Shown one piece after another: positions 53,998 through 64,000 of a stretch of DNA of 64,000 nucleotides. The stretch is taken from the NCBI GenBank assembly GCA_020854105.1, contig JADZGB010000043.1, positions 124,001-188,000 on the forward strand. Direction: 5' to 3'. The stretch's first letter is position 1; every line of letters starts with the position of its first letter. The notes below the pieces were generated by a model that ran no database searches, had not been told where the DNA came from, and saw only the letters and a list, made by a program, of their open reading frames with translations. Origin of the DNA: Burkholderiales bacterium (GTDB taxonomy: Bacteria > Pseudomonadota > Gammaproteobacteria > Burkholderiales > SHXO01). A program made the position numbers and the translations under genes.

Positions 53998-54663
53998 ATG
54001 GAGTTCGGGAACGTCATCCGCGCGCGGTTCAGCGCGCGCGCATTCAAGGCCGAGCAAGTGCCCGAGCCGGTTCTGGCCCGGATACTGGATCTGGCCCAGT
54101 GCACGCCTTCCTGGTGCAACACGCAGCCATGGGAACTGGTGATCACGCGCGGCCGGGCGACCGAGCGCTTGCGCGAGGCCCTGTACGCGCATGCCCGGTC
54201 GGGTGCGGCCCCGGCACCCGACTTCCCGTTTCCGGCGGCCTACGAGGGTATCTATCGGGATCGCCGCAAGGTGTGCGGCGTGCAGCTGTATCAGTCCCTG
54301 GGGATCGGCAAGGACGATCGTGCCGCCGCCGCCGAGCAGTCGCTGGAGAACTTCCGCTGCTTCGGTGCGCCGCACGCGGCCATCCTCACCACCGAGGAAA
54401 AACTTGGACCCTACGGGCTGCTCGACTGCGGCCTGTACCTGCAGAGCTTCATGCTGGCCGCGGTCGATGCGGGTGTGGACTGCATCGCTCAGGCGGCGCT
54501 CGCGTCGTACGCGCCGTTCCTGCGCGAGTACTTCTCCATCCCGACGCACCGGCGCATCGTGTGCGGCCTCTCCTTCGGCTACGCCGAGCGCTCGGCGGCC
54601 ATCAACGGCTACCGTACCGAGCGTGCCGGCGTCGACCAGTCGGTCCGCTTCGTCGACATCTGA
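53998..54663 (+). CDS. Nitroreductase family protein (FMN-dependent)
   Basis: 221 residues. FMN phosphate-binding RARFSARAF at the start, PSWCNTQPWELVI near 40, and the C-terminal IVCGLSFGYA are standard. It reduces nitroaromatics, quinones or enones with NAD(P)H. Co-transcribed with the AhpD-like gene, suggesting a redox-stress role. Confidence 0.9.
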   Translation: MEFGNVIRARFSARAFKAEQVPEPVLARILDLAQCTPSWCNTQPWELVITRGRATERLREALYAHARSGAAPAPDFPFPAAYEGIYRDRRKVCGVQLYQSLGIGKDDRAAAAEQSLENFRCFGAPHAAILTTEEKLGPYGLLDCGLYLQSFMLAAVDAGVDCIAQAALASYAPFLREYFSIPTHRRIVCGLSFGYAERSAAINGYRTERAGVDQSVRFVDI

Positions 54664-54755
54664 TCCTCGCGCCGGGCGGGAACAGCGGCTGCTGTCTCCT
54701 CTGGGCGGGCAGGGCGTGCATGCGCAACGTCCCGAGGCTCCGCAAGGAGGCGATC

Positions 54756-55409
54756 ATGCAATCAGCAGCATGCCCCGGCAGGCGCTTCGCGAACCTGCTC
54801 CTGCCCTGGCTCCTGGTTCTCCTCGGGCTGCTGGTGCAGTCCGCCCATGCGCAGTCCACGGACGAGCCGCTGATCCTGGTCGCGGTGCCGCAGCTCGGCG
54901 GCTTCTATCACCACAGCGTGGTGGTGGCGGTGCCGATCGAAGGCAAGCGCCACGTCGGATTCATCATCAACCGGCCCACGGAAGTGTCGATGGGCAGACT
55001 GTTTCCCGGACACGACGCTTCGCGCAAGGTGAGCAGCCCGATCTTTCTCGGCGGCCCGGAAATGGTGAACTCCGTATTCGCCATGCTCAAGGCCGATGAC
55101 AGCCCCGGAGGCAAGAGCTTTGCCGTGATGCCTGGCGTGCAGGTGGTGGCGGAGGCCAGGTCCATAGACCGGATCATCGAGCAGACGCCCGACGCAGCCC
55201 GCTACTACGCGGGATTCGTCGCCTGGCAACCCGGCGAACTCGAGCTGGAACTCGAGCGCGGGTTCTGGTTCACCATGCCGGCACAGGCCGATCTGATGTT
55301 CCGGCACGACGTCGGCAGCATGTGGCAGGAACTGCTCGAACGCAGCAGGCGGGTGCGCACGCAGCTGCCGGGGTCGGACAGCTGGGAACGGGCACCCGGG
55401 ATAGCGTAG
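54756..55409 (+). CDS. Exported YqgE/AlgH (DUF179) family protein
   Basis: 217 residues from ATG 54756, with AAGGAGG five bases upstream. Unlike ordinary YqgE, it begins with a strong signal peptide (LLLPWLLVLLGLLVQSAHA). The body matches DUF179: LILVAVPQLGGFYHHSVV, GFIINRPTEVSM, IFLGGPEM, YYAGFVAWQPGELELELERG. The function of the family is unclear; an exported form would act in the periplasm. Confidence 0.85.
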   Translation: MQSAACPGRRFANLLLPWLLVLLGLLVQSAHAQSTDEPLILVAVPQLGGFYHHSVVVAVPIEGKRHVGFIINRPTEVSMGRLFPGHDASRKVSSPIFLGGPEMVNSVFAMLKADDSPGGKSFAVMPGVQVVAEARSIDRIIEQTPDAARYYAGFVAWQPGELELELERGFWFTMPAQADLMFRHDVGSMWQELLERSRRVRTQLPGSDSWERAPGIA

Positions 55410-55437
55410 CCAGGGCGGGCCAGACCGGCTCGAAGGA

Positions 55438-55457
55438 AGGGCGGCCGAGGCCGCCCT
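55438..55457. terminator. Bidirectional hairpin between the yqgE-like gene and acnA
   Basis: AGGGCGGCC, two bases, GGCCGCCCT, followed by CTTCGTT on the plus strand and TCCTTCG on the minus. The convergent gene ends make a shared terminator likely, though the T-runs are poor. Confidence 0.6.
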
Positions 55458-55488
55458 CTTCGTTGCGACGACCAGTTAAGTCCGGGGC

Positions 55489-58191
<2,703 letters not shown>

Positions 58192-58246
58192 GGGCGTCGC
58201 TCTGGGTGAAGGGAGAATCCGGCGATTGCTGCAGCGAACGGGCCGG

Positions 58247-58384
58247 CTAACCCTCTCGGGTGGCCGCGATGGCCGAGACCGCACCCGTATCCGGCTTCTG
58301 CTGCTGGCTGGTGTACCGGGCAAGGGCGAAGGCCAGAACCAGGCCTGTAAGACCCACAATCGCGAGCTTGGTCAGCGTGCTCAT
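58247..58384 (-). CDS. Small single-pass membrane protein
   Basis: 45 residues, [14 protein letters not shown] then [16 protein letters not shown], ending in ATREG. An AGGAGA site sits eight bases before the ATG, so translation looks real. One hydrophobic helix with a short polar tail. It lies between prpD and acnA on their strand and is likely in the operon. No family recognised. Confidence 0.65.
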   Translation of the reverse strand: MSTLTKLAIVGLTGLVLAFALARYTSQQQKPDTGAVSAIAATREG

Positions 58385-58466
58385 CTGCAACGTCTCCTGA
58401 TCGATGGTACTTCGATGACAGTGGTGCGCGCCCGGCCCCGAGGACGGGCCGGGCAGTGTTCCGTGC

Positions 58467-59918
58467 CTAGATGACGAACATGTCCACGAATTCGTTGACC
58501 GGCGTGTCCTCCAGGCGCTGCTGATCCTTGCACAGGGCGAGGATGGCGGCGGTCTGCTTGGCCGCGAAGCGGCGCAGCAGGTTGGTGCGGAACTTCGCTT
58601 CGAGAATCGGAATGCCTTCCTGCCGCCGGCGGCGATGGCCGATCGGATACTCGCACACCACCTCGGGCAGGACGGTGCCGTCGTCGAGCGTGACGGTGAG
58701 TGCGTTGGCGATCGAGCGCTTCTCCGGATCGTGGTAGTCCCTGGTGAACTGCGGATCCTCCACGCAGGTGATCCTGTCGCGCAGCGCGTCGATGCGCGGA
58801 TCGGCGGCGACCTCGTCCTCGTAGTCCGCAGCCGTCAGGCGGCCGAAGATCAGCGGCACGGCGACCATGTACTGGATGCAGTGGTCGCGGTCGGCCGGGT
58901 TGTTCAGCGGTCCCTTCTTGTCGATGATGCGGATGCAGGCCTCGTGCGTGCGGATCCTGATCGACTTGATGTCGGACGCGCTCTTGCCCATCTTCGCCAG
59001 CTGCGCGTGCAGCTGCATCGCGCACTCCACCGCGGTCTGCGAGTGGAACTCGGCGGGGAAGGAGATCTTGAACAGCACGTGCTCCATCACGTAGCTGCCG
59101 TAGGGGCGCTGGAACTTGAACGGGTTGCCCTTGAACAGCACGTCGTAGAAGCCCCAGGTCTTGGCGGTGAGCACCGAGGGATAGCCCATCTCGCCCTTCA
59201 TGGTGATGAGCGCGAGGCGCACCGCGCGGCTGGTGGCATCGCCCGCAGCCCAGCTCTTGCGCGAGCCGGTGTTGGGCGCGTGGCGGTAGGCGCGCAGGCT
59301 CTGGCCGTCCACCCACGCCTGCGACACGGCATTGATGACCTCCTCGCGAGAACCGCCCAGCATCCTGGTGACCACCGCGGTACTGGCGAGCTTCACCAGT
59401 ACGACGTGATCGAGGCCGACGCGATTGAAGCTGTTCTCCAGCGCCATCACGCCCTGGATTTCGTGGGCCTTGATCATTGCCGTGAGCACGTCGCGCATCA
59501 CCAGGGGCTTCTTGCCGCTGGCGACCGCGTTGCGCGACAGCCAGTCGGCTGTGGCGAGAATGCCGCCCAGATTGTCGGAGGGGTGCCCCCACTCGGCCGC
59601 GAGCCAGGTGTCGTTGAAGTCGAGCCAGCGGATCATGGCGCCGATGTTGAACGCGGCCTGCACCGGGTCGAGCTGGAATTGCGTGCCCGGGACCTTGGCG
59701 CCGTTGGGCACGACCGTGCCGGGCACGATCGGCCCGAGCAGCTTGGTGCAGGCAGGATAGGACAGCGCCTCGAAGCCGCAGCCGAGCGTGTCCATCAGGC
59801 ACAGGCGGGCGGTGTTGTAGGCCTCGCTGCTCTTGACGTCGTAATCGAGGACGTAGTCGGCGATGTCGACGATCGGCTGATCGGGATCGGGACGGACGTT
59901 GGAGATGTGTGCGGACAT
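58467..59918 (-). CDS. prpD: PrpD, 2-methylcitrate dehydratase
   Basis: 483 residues, the usual MmgE/PrpD length. Motifs [44 protein letters not shown] and [20 protein letters not shown] are typical of the PrpD branch. It dehydrates 2-methylcitrate to 2-methyl-cis-aconitate in propionate breakdown. Follows prpC across a 183-bp gap that holds an inverted repeat. Confidence 0.95.
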   Translation of the reverse strand: MSAHISNVRPDPDQPIVDIADYVLDYDVKSSEAYNTARLCLMDTLGCGFEALSYPACTKLLGPIVPGTVVPNGAKVPGTQFQLDPVQAAFNIGAMIRWLDFNDTWLAAEWGHPSDNLGGILATADWLSRNAVASGKKPLVMRDVLTAMIKAHEIQGVMALENSFNRVGLDHVVLVKLASTAVVTRMLGGSREEVINAVSQAWVDGQSLRAYRHAPNTGSRKSWAAGDATSRAVRLALITMKGEMGYPSVLTAKTWGFYDVLFKGNPFKFQRPYGSYVMEHVLFKISFPAEFHSQTAVECAMQLHAQLAKMGKSASDIKSIRIRTHEACIRIIDKKGPLNNPADRDHCIQYMVAVPLIFGRLTAADYEDEVAADPRIDALRDRITCVEDPQFTRDYHDPEKRSIANALTVTLDDGTVLPEVVCEYPIGHRRRRQEGIPILEAKFRTNLLRRFAAKQTAAILALCKDQQRLEDTPVNEFVDMFVI

Positions 59919-59947
59919 TGGATTTATCTTGAGCTAGAGAGTCATTG

Positions 59948-60092
59948 CCACAGAGGGCACAGAGAACACAGAGAAAGACAGGCGGCGGCCGGAGCCCTCG
60001 CAAGAGGCCGCCGGAGGGTCAGAGCGCGTCGTGAACGAGCGGCAAGCCGAAGCATGGAGTCGGTCTCTCTGTGCCCTCTGTGTACTCCGTGG
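59948..60092. repeat. 145-bp element with 29-bp imperfect terminal inverted repeats
   Basis: The left arm at 59948-59976 starts CCACAGAGGGCACAGAG. The right arm at 60064-60092 is its imperfect reverse complement, ending TGTACTCCGTGG. About five-sixths of arm positions match. It fills the prpD-prpC gap and reads like a miniature or intergenic palindromic element rather than a regulatory site. Confidence 0.7.
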
Positions 60093-60101
60093 TCGGGTCT
60101 A

Positions 60102-61262
60102 TTACTTCCGTTTCTCGATCGGCACCCACTTCTGGTTCTCGGGGCCGGTGTAGTTGGCACTCGGGCGGATGATCTTGCCGTCGATGCGCTGCTCGATGAC
60201 GTGCGCGGACCAGCCCGATGTACGCGAGATCACGAAGATCGGCGTGAACATCGCGGTCGGGATGCCCATGGCCGCGTAGCTGGCAGCGGAGAACCAGTCG
60301 AGGTTGGGGAACATTTTCTTCTCGTTCCACATGACGGTCTCGATGCGCTCGGCGATGTCGAACATGCGCATGTCGGCCAGTTCCTTGCTCAGGCGCCGCG
60401 CGACGTCCTTGATCACCTTGTTGCGCGGATCGGCGATCGTGTACACGGGATGGCCGAAGCCGATAACGATCTCCTTGTTCGCGACGCGTTGCCTGATGTC
60501 CGCCTCGGCTTGCCCGGCATCCGTGTAGCGCTGCTGGATCTCGTAGGCGACCTCGTTGGCGCCGCCATGCTTCGGTCCGCGCAAGGCACCGATGGCGCCC
60601 GAGATGCTCGAATAGAAATCCGATCCCGTGCCGGCAATCACGCGGGCCGTGAAGGTCGACGCGTTGAACTCGTGCTCGGCGTACAGGTTGAGCGAGGTGT
60701 GCATCGCACGCACCCAGGACTCGCGCGGCTCGCTGCCATGCAGCAAGTGCAGGAAGTGTCCGCCGATGCTGTCATCGTCGGTCTCCGTTTCGATGCGGCG
60801 TCCGTTGTGGCTCCAGTGATACCAGTACAGAAGCATCGATCCGAACGAGGCCATCAGACGATCGGCGATATCGCGTGCGCCCGATACGTCGTGGTTCTCC
60901 TTCTCGGGGAGCACCGTCCCCAGGGCCGAGCAGCCCGTGCGCAGCACGTCCATGGGGTGCGCGGAGGCCGGCAGCCATTCGAGGACGGCCTTCACGTTCG
61001 TAGGCAGCCCGCGCAGCGCCTTGAGCTTGCGCTTGTAGCCGGCGAGTTCCGGCCTGGTCGGCGGCTTGCCGTGCACCAGCAGATAGGCGATCTCCTCGAA
61101 CTCGGCCACGTCGGCGAAATCGAGGATGTCATAGCCGCGATAGTGCAGATCATTGCCGGTGCGGCCGACGGTGCACAGGGCGGTGTTGCCGGCGACCACC
61201 CCGGACAGGGCCACTGACTTCTTCGGTTTCGGTGCTGCCGAGGGCTGGGTATCGGTGCTCAT
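60102..61262 (-). CDS. prpC: PrpC, 2-methylcitrate synthase
   Basis: 386 residues, short citrate-synthase type. Active-site regions are [17 protein letters not shown] with catalytic His, [15 protein letters not shown], and [14 protein letters not shown]. It condenses propionyl-CoA with oxaloacetate. Second enzyme gene of the prpB-prpC-prpD-acnA run (41-bp gap to prpB). Confidence 0.96.
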   Translation of the reverse strand: MSTDTQPSAAPKPKKSVALSGVVAGNTALCTVGRTGNDLHYRGYDILDFADVAEFEEIAYLLVHGKPPTRPELAGYKRKLKALRGLPTNVKAVLEWLPASAHPMDVLRTGCSALGTVLPEKENHDVSGARDIADRLMASFGSMLLYWYHWSHNGRRIETETDDDSIGGHFLHLLHGSEPRESWVRAMHTSLNLYAEHEFNASTFTARVIAGTGSDFYSSISGAIGALRGPKHGGANEVAYEIQQRYTDAGQAEADIRQRVANKEIVIGFGHPVYTIADPRNKVIKDVARRLSKELADMRMFDIAERIETVMWNEKKMFPNLDWFSAASYAAMGIPTAMFTPIFVISRTSGWSAHVIEQRIDGKIIRPSANYTGPENQKWVPIEKRK

Positions 61263-61303
61263 GCGCTTCCTCGTTAATCGTGTATGTGTTCTCGGGGGTT
61301 CGA

Positions 61304-62179
61304 TCAGACCTTGCCCTTGGCGAACAGCTCGTCGAGCTTCTGTTCGTAGGCGTGATAGTCCAGGTAATCGTACAGTTCGGCGCGCGTCTGCATCAGATCG
61401 ACCACGTTCTTCTGCGTGCCGTCCTTGCGCACCGACTGGTAGACCTGCAGTGCCGCCTTGTTCATGGCGCGGAAGGCGGACAGCGGATAAAGGGCCAGGC
61501 TCACGTTGGCGCCGCGCAATTCATCGACGGTGAACAGCGGCGTCTGGCCGAATTCGGTGATGTTGGCGAGCACCGGTACCTTCACCGCATCGGCGAAGCG
61601 CCGGTACATTTCCAGCTCGGTCATCGCTTCGGGGAAGATCATGTCCGCGCCTGCTTCCACGCACGCGCATACGCGCTCGATCGCCGCATCCAGTCCTTCC
61701 ACTGCCAGGGCATCGGTGCGCGCCATGATCACGAAGTTCTGGTCGGTGCGCGCATCGGCCGCGGCCTTGATGCGGTCGACCATCTCGTCGCGCGAGACGA
61801 CTTCCTTGTTCGGGCGGTGGCCGCAGCGCTTCGCCTGGACCTGGTCCTCGATGTGCATCGCGCCCGCGCCGGACTTGATCAGCGACTTCACGGTGCGTGC
61901 GATGTTGAAGGCGCCGCCGAATCCGGTGTCCACGTCCACCAGAAGCGGCAGGTCGCACACGTCGGTGATGCGGCGCACGTCCACCAGAACGTCCTCCAGC
62001 GCGCTGATGCCCAGGTCGGGCAGGCCCAGTGAGCCCGCCGCCACTCCCCCGCCGGAAAGATAGATGGCCTTGTAGCCGGTGCGTTGCGCGAGCCGGGCGT
62101 GATAGGCATTGATCGCACCGATCACCTGCAGCGGCTTCTCCGCCTGTACGGCGGCCCTGAATTTCGCTCCTGCTGACAT
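61304..62179 (-). CDS. prpB: PrpB, methylisocitrate lyase
   Basis: 291 residues from ATG 62179 with GAGGAA six bases upstream. Isocitrate-lyase superfamily features are [41 protein letters not shown] (the KRCGH active-site loop) and IMARTDAL. It splits 2-methylisocitrate to pyruvate and succinate. Confidence 0.96.
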   Translation of the reverse strand: MSAGAKFRAAVQAEKPLQVIGAINAYHARLAQRTGYKAIYLSGGGVAAGSLGLPDLGISALEDVLVDVRRITDVCDLPLLVDVDTGFGGAFNIARTVKSLIKSGAGAMHIEDQVQAKRCGHRPNKEVVSRDEMVDRIKAAADARTDQNFVIMARTDALAVEGLDAAIERVCACVEAGADMIFPEAMTELEMYRRFADAVKVPVLANITEFGQTPLFTVDELRGANVSLALYPLSAFRAMNKAALQVYQSVRKDGTQKNVVDLMQTRAELYDYLDYHAYEQKLDELFAKGKV

Positions 62180-62187
62180 GTGGTTCC

Positions 62188-63195
62188 TCACCCTGTGGAT
62201 CGTTGGTTGCCGAAGAACGCGGCCTCTGCCGCAGGCGGCAGTCCCGCTCCGCACGCTCTCGCCCGCTGCAACACCTGCCAGAAGTGGCGGTACGAGGCGC
62301 GGTCGTGCATCTGGCCATCGTGCTTGATCGGACCCCAGCCCGCGGCCTGGCCCGCGAGCAGGATGTCGGCGCTGCGGCCGATCAGGGACAGCTCGGGCGT
62401 CATCGCACGCACGATCGGTTCAATCTGGTTCGGATGGATGCTAACCATGCGCAGAAAACCGTACTCGCGCCTTGCGCGCGAGGCATCACGGTAGGCCGCC
62501 TCCGGGTCACCGGTGTCCATGCAGATGGCGTGACAGGGGACGATGCCATGGGCGAGCGCCGCGGCAGCGAGGTCGGCCTTCGCGCGGATGATCAGCCGGT
62601 GCTCGAACTGCCCGGGCGAGCGCATGGCTGACTCGTCGAGTGCGCCGCCGTGACTGCTGACGAAGTCGAGCAGTCCGAAGTCGAGCGTCTCCACCCAGGG
62701 CAGGGCAGCGATGGACCAGGCGTCGTGCATCGCCCCGTGCGTTTCCATGAGGACGTGGACGGGGATCGCACGGCGAAGACCGAAGTGCAGTACGCGCGAC
62801 CCGACGTAGCCGATGGCCGCTTCGGCTCGTGCCGCGGAAGCGACCTTCGGGATGGTCAGGTAGGCCAGACGCTCGCCCGCACGCGAGAGGAGCACGTCGA
62901 TGTCATGGCTCCAGCTCGGATGATCCGGATCGTGCACCCGCACGCCGACCCGGCCGAAACGATTGTCCGCAGAAGCGACCAGCCCGGCGATCATCTCGAC
63001 GTGGGCAGCCTCGCTTCCGACCGGCGCCCCATCCTCGCAGTCACAGGTGAGGTCGAACACCGGGCCCAGCCGCTGCTGCAACTCGAGCGCCTTGCGCATC
63101 TGGCGCTCGTTCCCCGCGAAATGCTCGCACGGGGGCAGCGACGGAAGGGCTGTCCCGCCCGTCAGCGCGTCGTGCGGATGAATCGCGTCAGCCAT
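62188..63195 (-). CDS. HpcH/HpaI aldolase family CoA ester lyase (CitE-like)
   Basis: 335 residues. The CitE/MCL fold is marked by [53 protein letters not shown] and a metal-binding [10 protein letters not shown]. Such lyases cleave malyl-, citramalyl- or citryl-CoA. It lies eight bases before prpB and 17 after mdh, and this mdh-CitE-prpB order recurs in betaproteobacteria. The substrate is not certain. Confidence 0.88.
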   Translation of the reverse strand: MADAIHPHDALTGGTALPSLPPCEHFAGNERQMRKALELQQRLGPVFDLTCDCEDGAPVGSEAAHVEMIAGLVASADNRFGRVGVRVHDPDHPSWSHDIDVLLSRAGERLAYLTIPKVASAARAEAAIGYVGSRVLHFGLRRAIPVHVLMETHGAMHDAWSIAALPWVETLDFGLLDFVSSHGGALDESAMRSPGQFEHRLIIRAKADLAAAALAHGIVPCHAICMDTGDPEAAYRDASRARREYGFLRMVSIHPNQIEPIVRAMTPELSLIGRSADILLAGQAAGWGPIKHDGQMHDRASYRHFWQVLQRARACGAGLPPAAEAAFFGNQRSTG

Positions 63196-63212
63196 TCGTT
63201 CCGGAAGGCCGC

Positions 63213-64000
63213 CTACTTCAGCATGCTGCTGACGGCGTCGCGCTCTTCCAGAAGCTCCTTGTGAGTGGCGTCCATGCGCGCGCGGCTGAACGCACTGATC
63301 TCGATTCCCTGGACGATCGAGTAGGTACCGTTGGCGCAGGTGACCGGATAACCGTAGATGACGCCCTCGGGAATGCCATAGCTGCCGTCGGACGGAACAC
63401 CCATGCTGACCCAGTCACCGCTGCGGGTGCCCCTGACCCAGTCGCGCACGTGGTCGATCGCCGCATTGGCGGCACTGGCCGCGGAGGACGCGCCACGGGC
63501 ATCGATGATCGCCGCGCCGCGCTTCTGCACGGTCGGGATGAAGCCGGTCTCGAGCCAAGGCTGGTCGTTGATCATGGGCCACAGCTTCTGACCGTCTGAT
63601 TGCGCCTGGAACAGGTCGGGGTACTGGGTGGCGGAGTGGTTGCCCCAGATGGTGACCCTGGTAATGCCGCCCACCGGGCGCTTGACCCTGGCGGCGGCCT
63701 GGGAGATGGCGCGGTTGTGATCCAGACGCATCATCGCGGTGAAATTGGCGGGCGCGAGTCCGGGCGCCATCTTCATCGCGATGTACGCATTGGTGTTCGC
63801 CGGATTGCCCACCACCAGCACCTTGACCCCGCGACTGGCCGATGCGTCCAGTGCACGCCCCTGTCCGACGAAGATCTTGGCGTTCTCCATCAGGAGGTCC
63901 TTGCGTTCCATGCCTGGGCCGCGGGGCCGCGCGCCGACCAGAAGGGCGATGTCGGCGTCCCTGAATGCCACCTTGGCATCGTCGGTGGCGACCATGCCTG
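63213..64000 (-). CDS. mdh: Malate dehydrogenase (C-terminal part; start lies beyond the window)
   Basis: About 262 codons visible. [29 protein letters not shown], the catalytic histidine in [12 protein letters not shown] and [13 protein letters not shown] fit the larger, cytosolic-type MDH of betaproteobacteria. It reduces or oxidises malate/oxaloacetate, supplying the acceptor used by PrpC. The missing N-terminus would include the NAD-binding glycines. Confidence 0.95.
   Translation of the reverse strand, partial: GMVATDDAKVAFRDADIALLVGARPRGPGMERKDLLMENAKIFVGQGRALDASASRGVKVLVVGNPANTNAYIAMKMAPGLAPANFTAMMRLDHNRAISQAAARVKRPVGGITRVTIWGNHSATQYPDLFQAQSDGQKLWPMINDQPWLETGFIPTVQKRGAAIIDARGASSAASAANAAIDHVRDWVRGTRSGDWVSMGVPSDGSYGIPEGVIYGYPVTCANGTYSIVQGIEISAFSRARMDATHKELLEERDAVSSMLK

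Overview
The window is high-GC chromosomal DNA that looks betaproteobacterial (Burkholderiales/Rhodocyclales-like). The signs are the gene order mdh / CitE-like lyase / prpB / prpC / prpD / acnA, the yciB-bolA-ppiC block beside a 1301-residue purL, a PEP-CTERM protein, and dense GC-rich coding with short intergenic gaps. No rRNA, tRNA, CRISPR array or intact insertion sequence was seen.

Layout. 1-3954: molybdenum-cofactor genes, with mobA (partial)-moeA-moaA on the minus strand and moaD-moaE-short modE divergent on the plus strand. 3966-10159: ada, a small exported-protein/BTAD-regulator cluster, then a graveyard holding a decayed trypsin-like protease and an internally deleted second ada. 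10160-12133: a PEP-CTERM surface protein. 12466-12760: IS5-family transposase debris. 12820-24302: a loose catabolic/transport stretch (PLP aminotransferase, enolase-superfamily protein, two SDRs, luciferase-like monooxygenase, MFS transporter, epoxide-hydrolase-like protein, SelO, amidase). 24303-45552: a molybdenum acquisition and homeostasis island. 45658-55409: housekeeping (fluC, nnr, purL, ppiC, bolA, yciB, AhpD-like, nitroreductase, exported YqgE-like). 55489-64000: the methylcitrate cycle with acnA and mdh.

The main finding is a putative ModE regulon inside the window. Six copies of an operator of the form CGYTATAT-N8-ATATARCG (the known ModE-box layout) lie in intergenic DNA. Two precede a TonB-dependent receptor / periplasmic binding protein / di-heme cytochrome operon. 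Two precede a DUF2325 coiled-coil protein. One precedes modE itself. One precedes an OprP-like anion porin that leads into modABC. Two promoters share the same TTGACA-N4-box arrangement, as expected for repression by molybdate-loaded ModE. Stand-alone Mop (molbindin) proteins lie beside modE and after modC, and this ModC has lost its own Mop domain. Taken together, the sequence suggests a molybdate-controlled uptake route that includes two dedicated outer-membrane entry systems: an active TonB-dependent receptor and an anion porin. An RND efflux operon with a histidine-rich permease tail sits inside the same island.

Several remnants record past loss: the C-terminus of a sulfate-binding protein directly behind the di-heme gene, an in-frame internal deletion in the second ada, a protease fragment, and the IS5 fragments.
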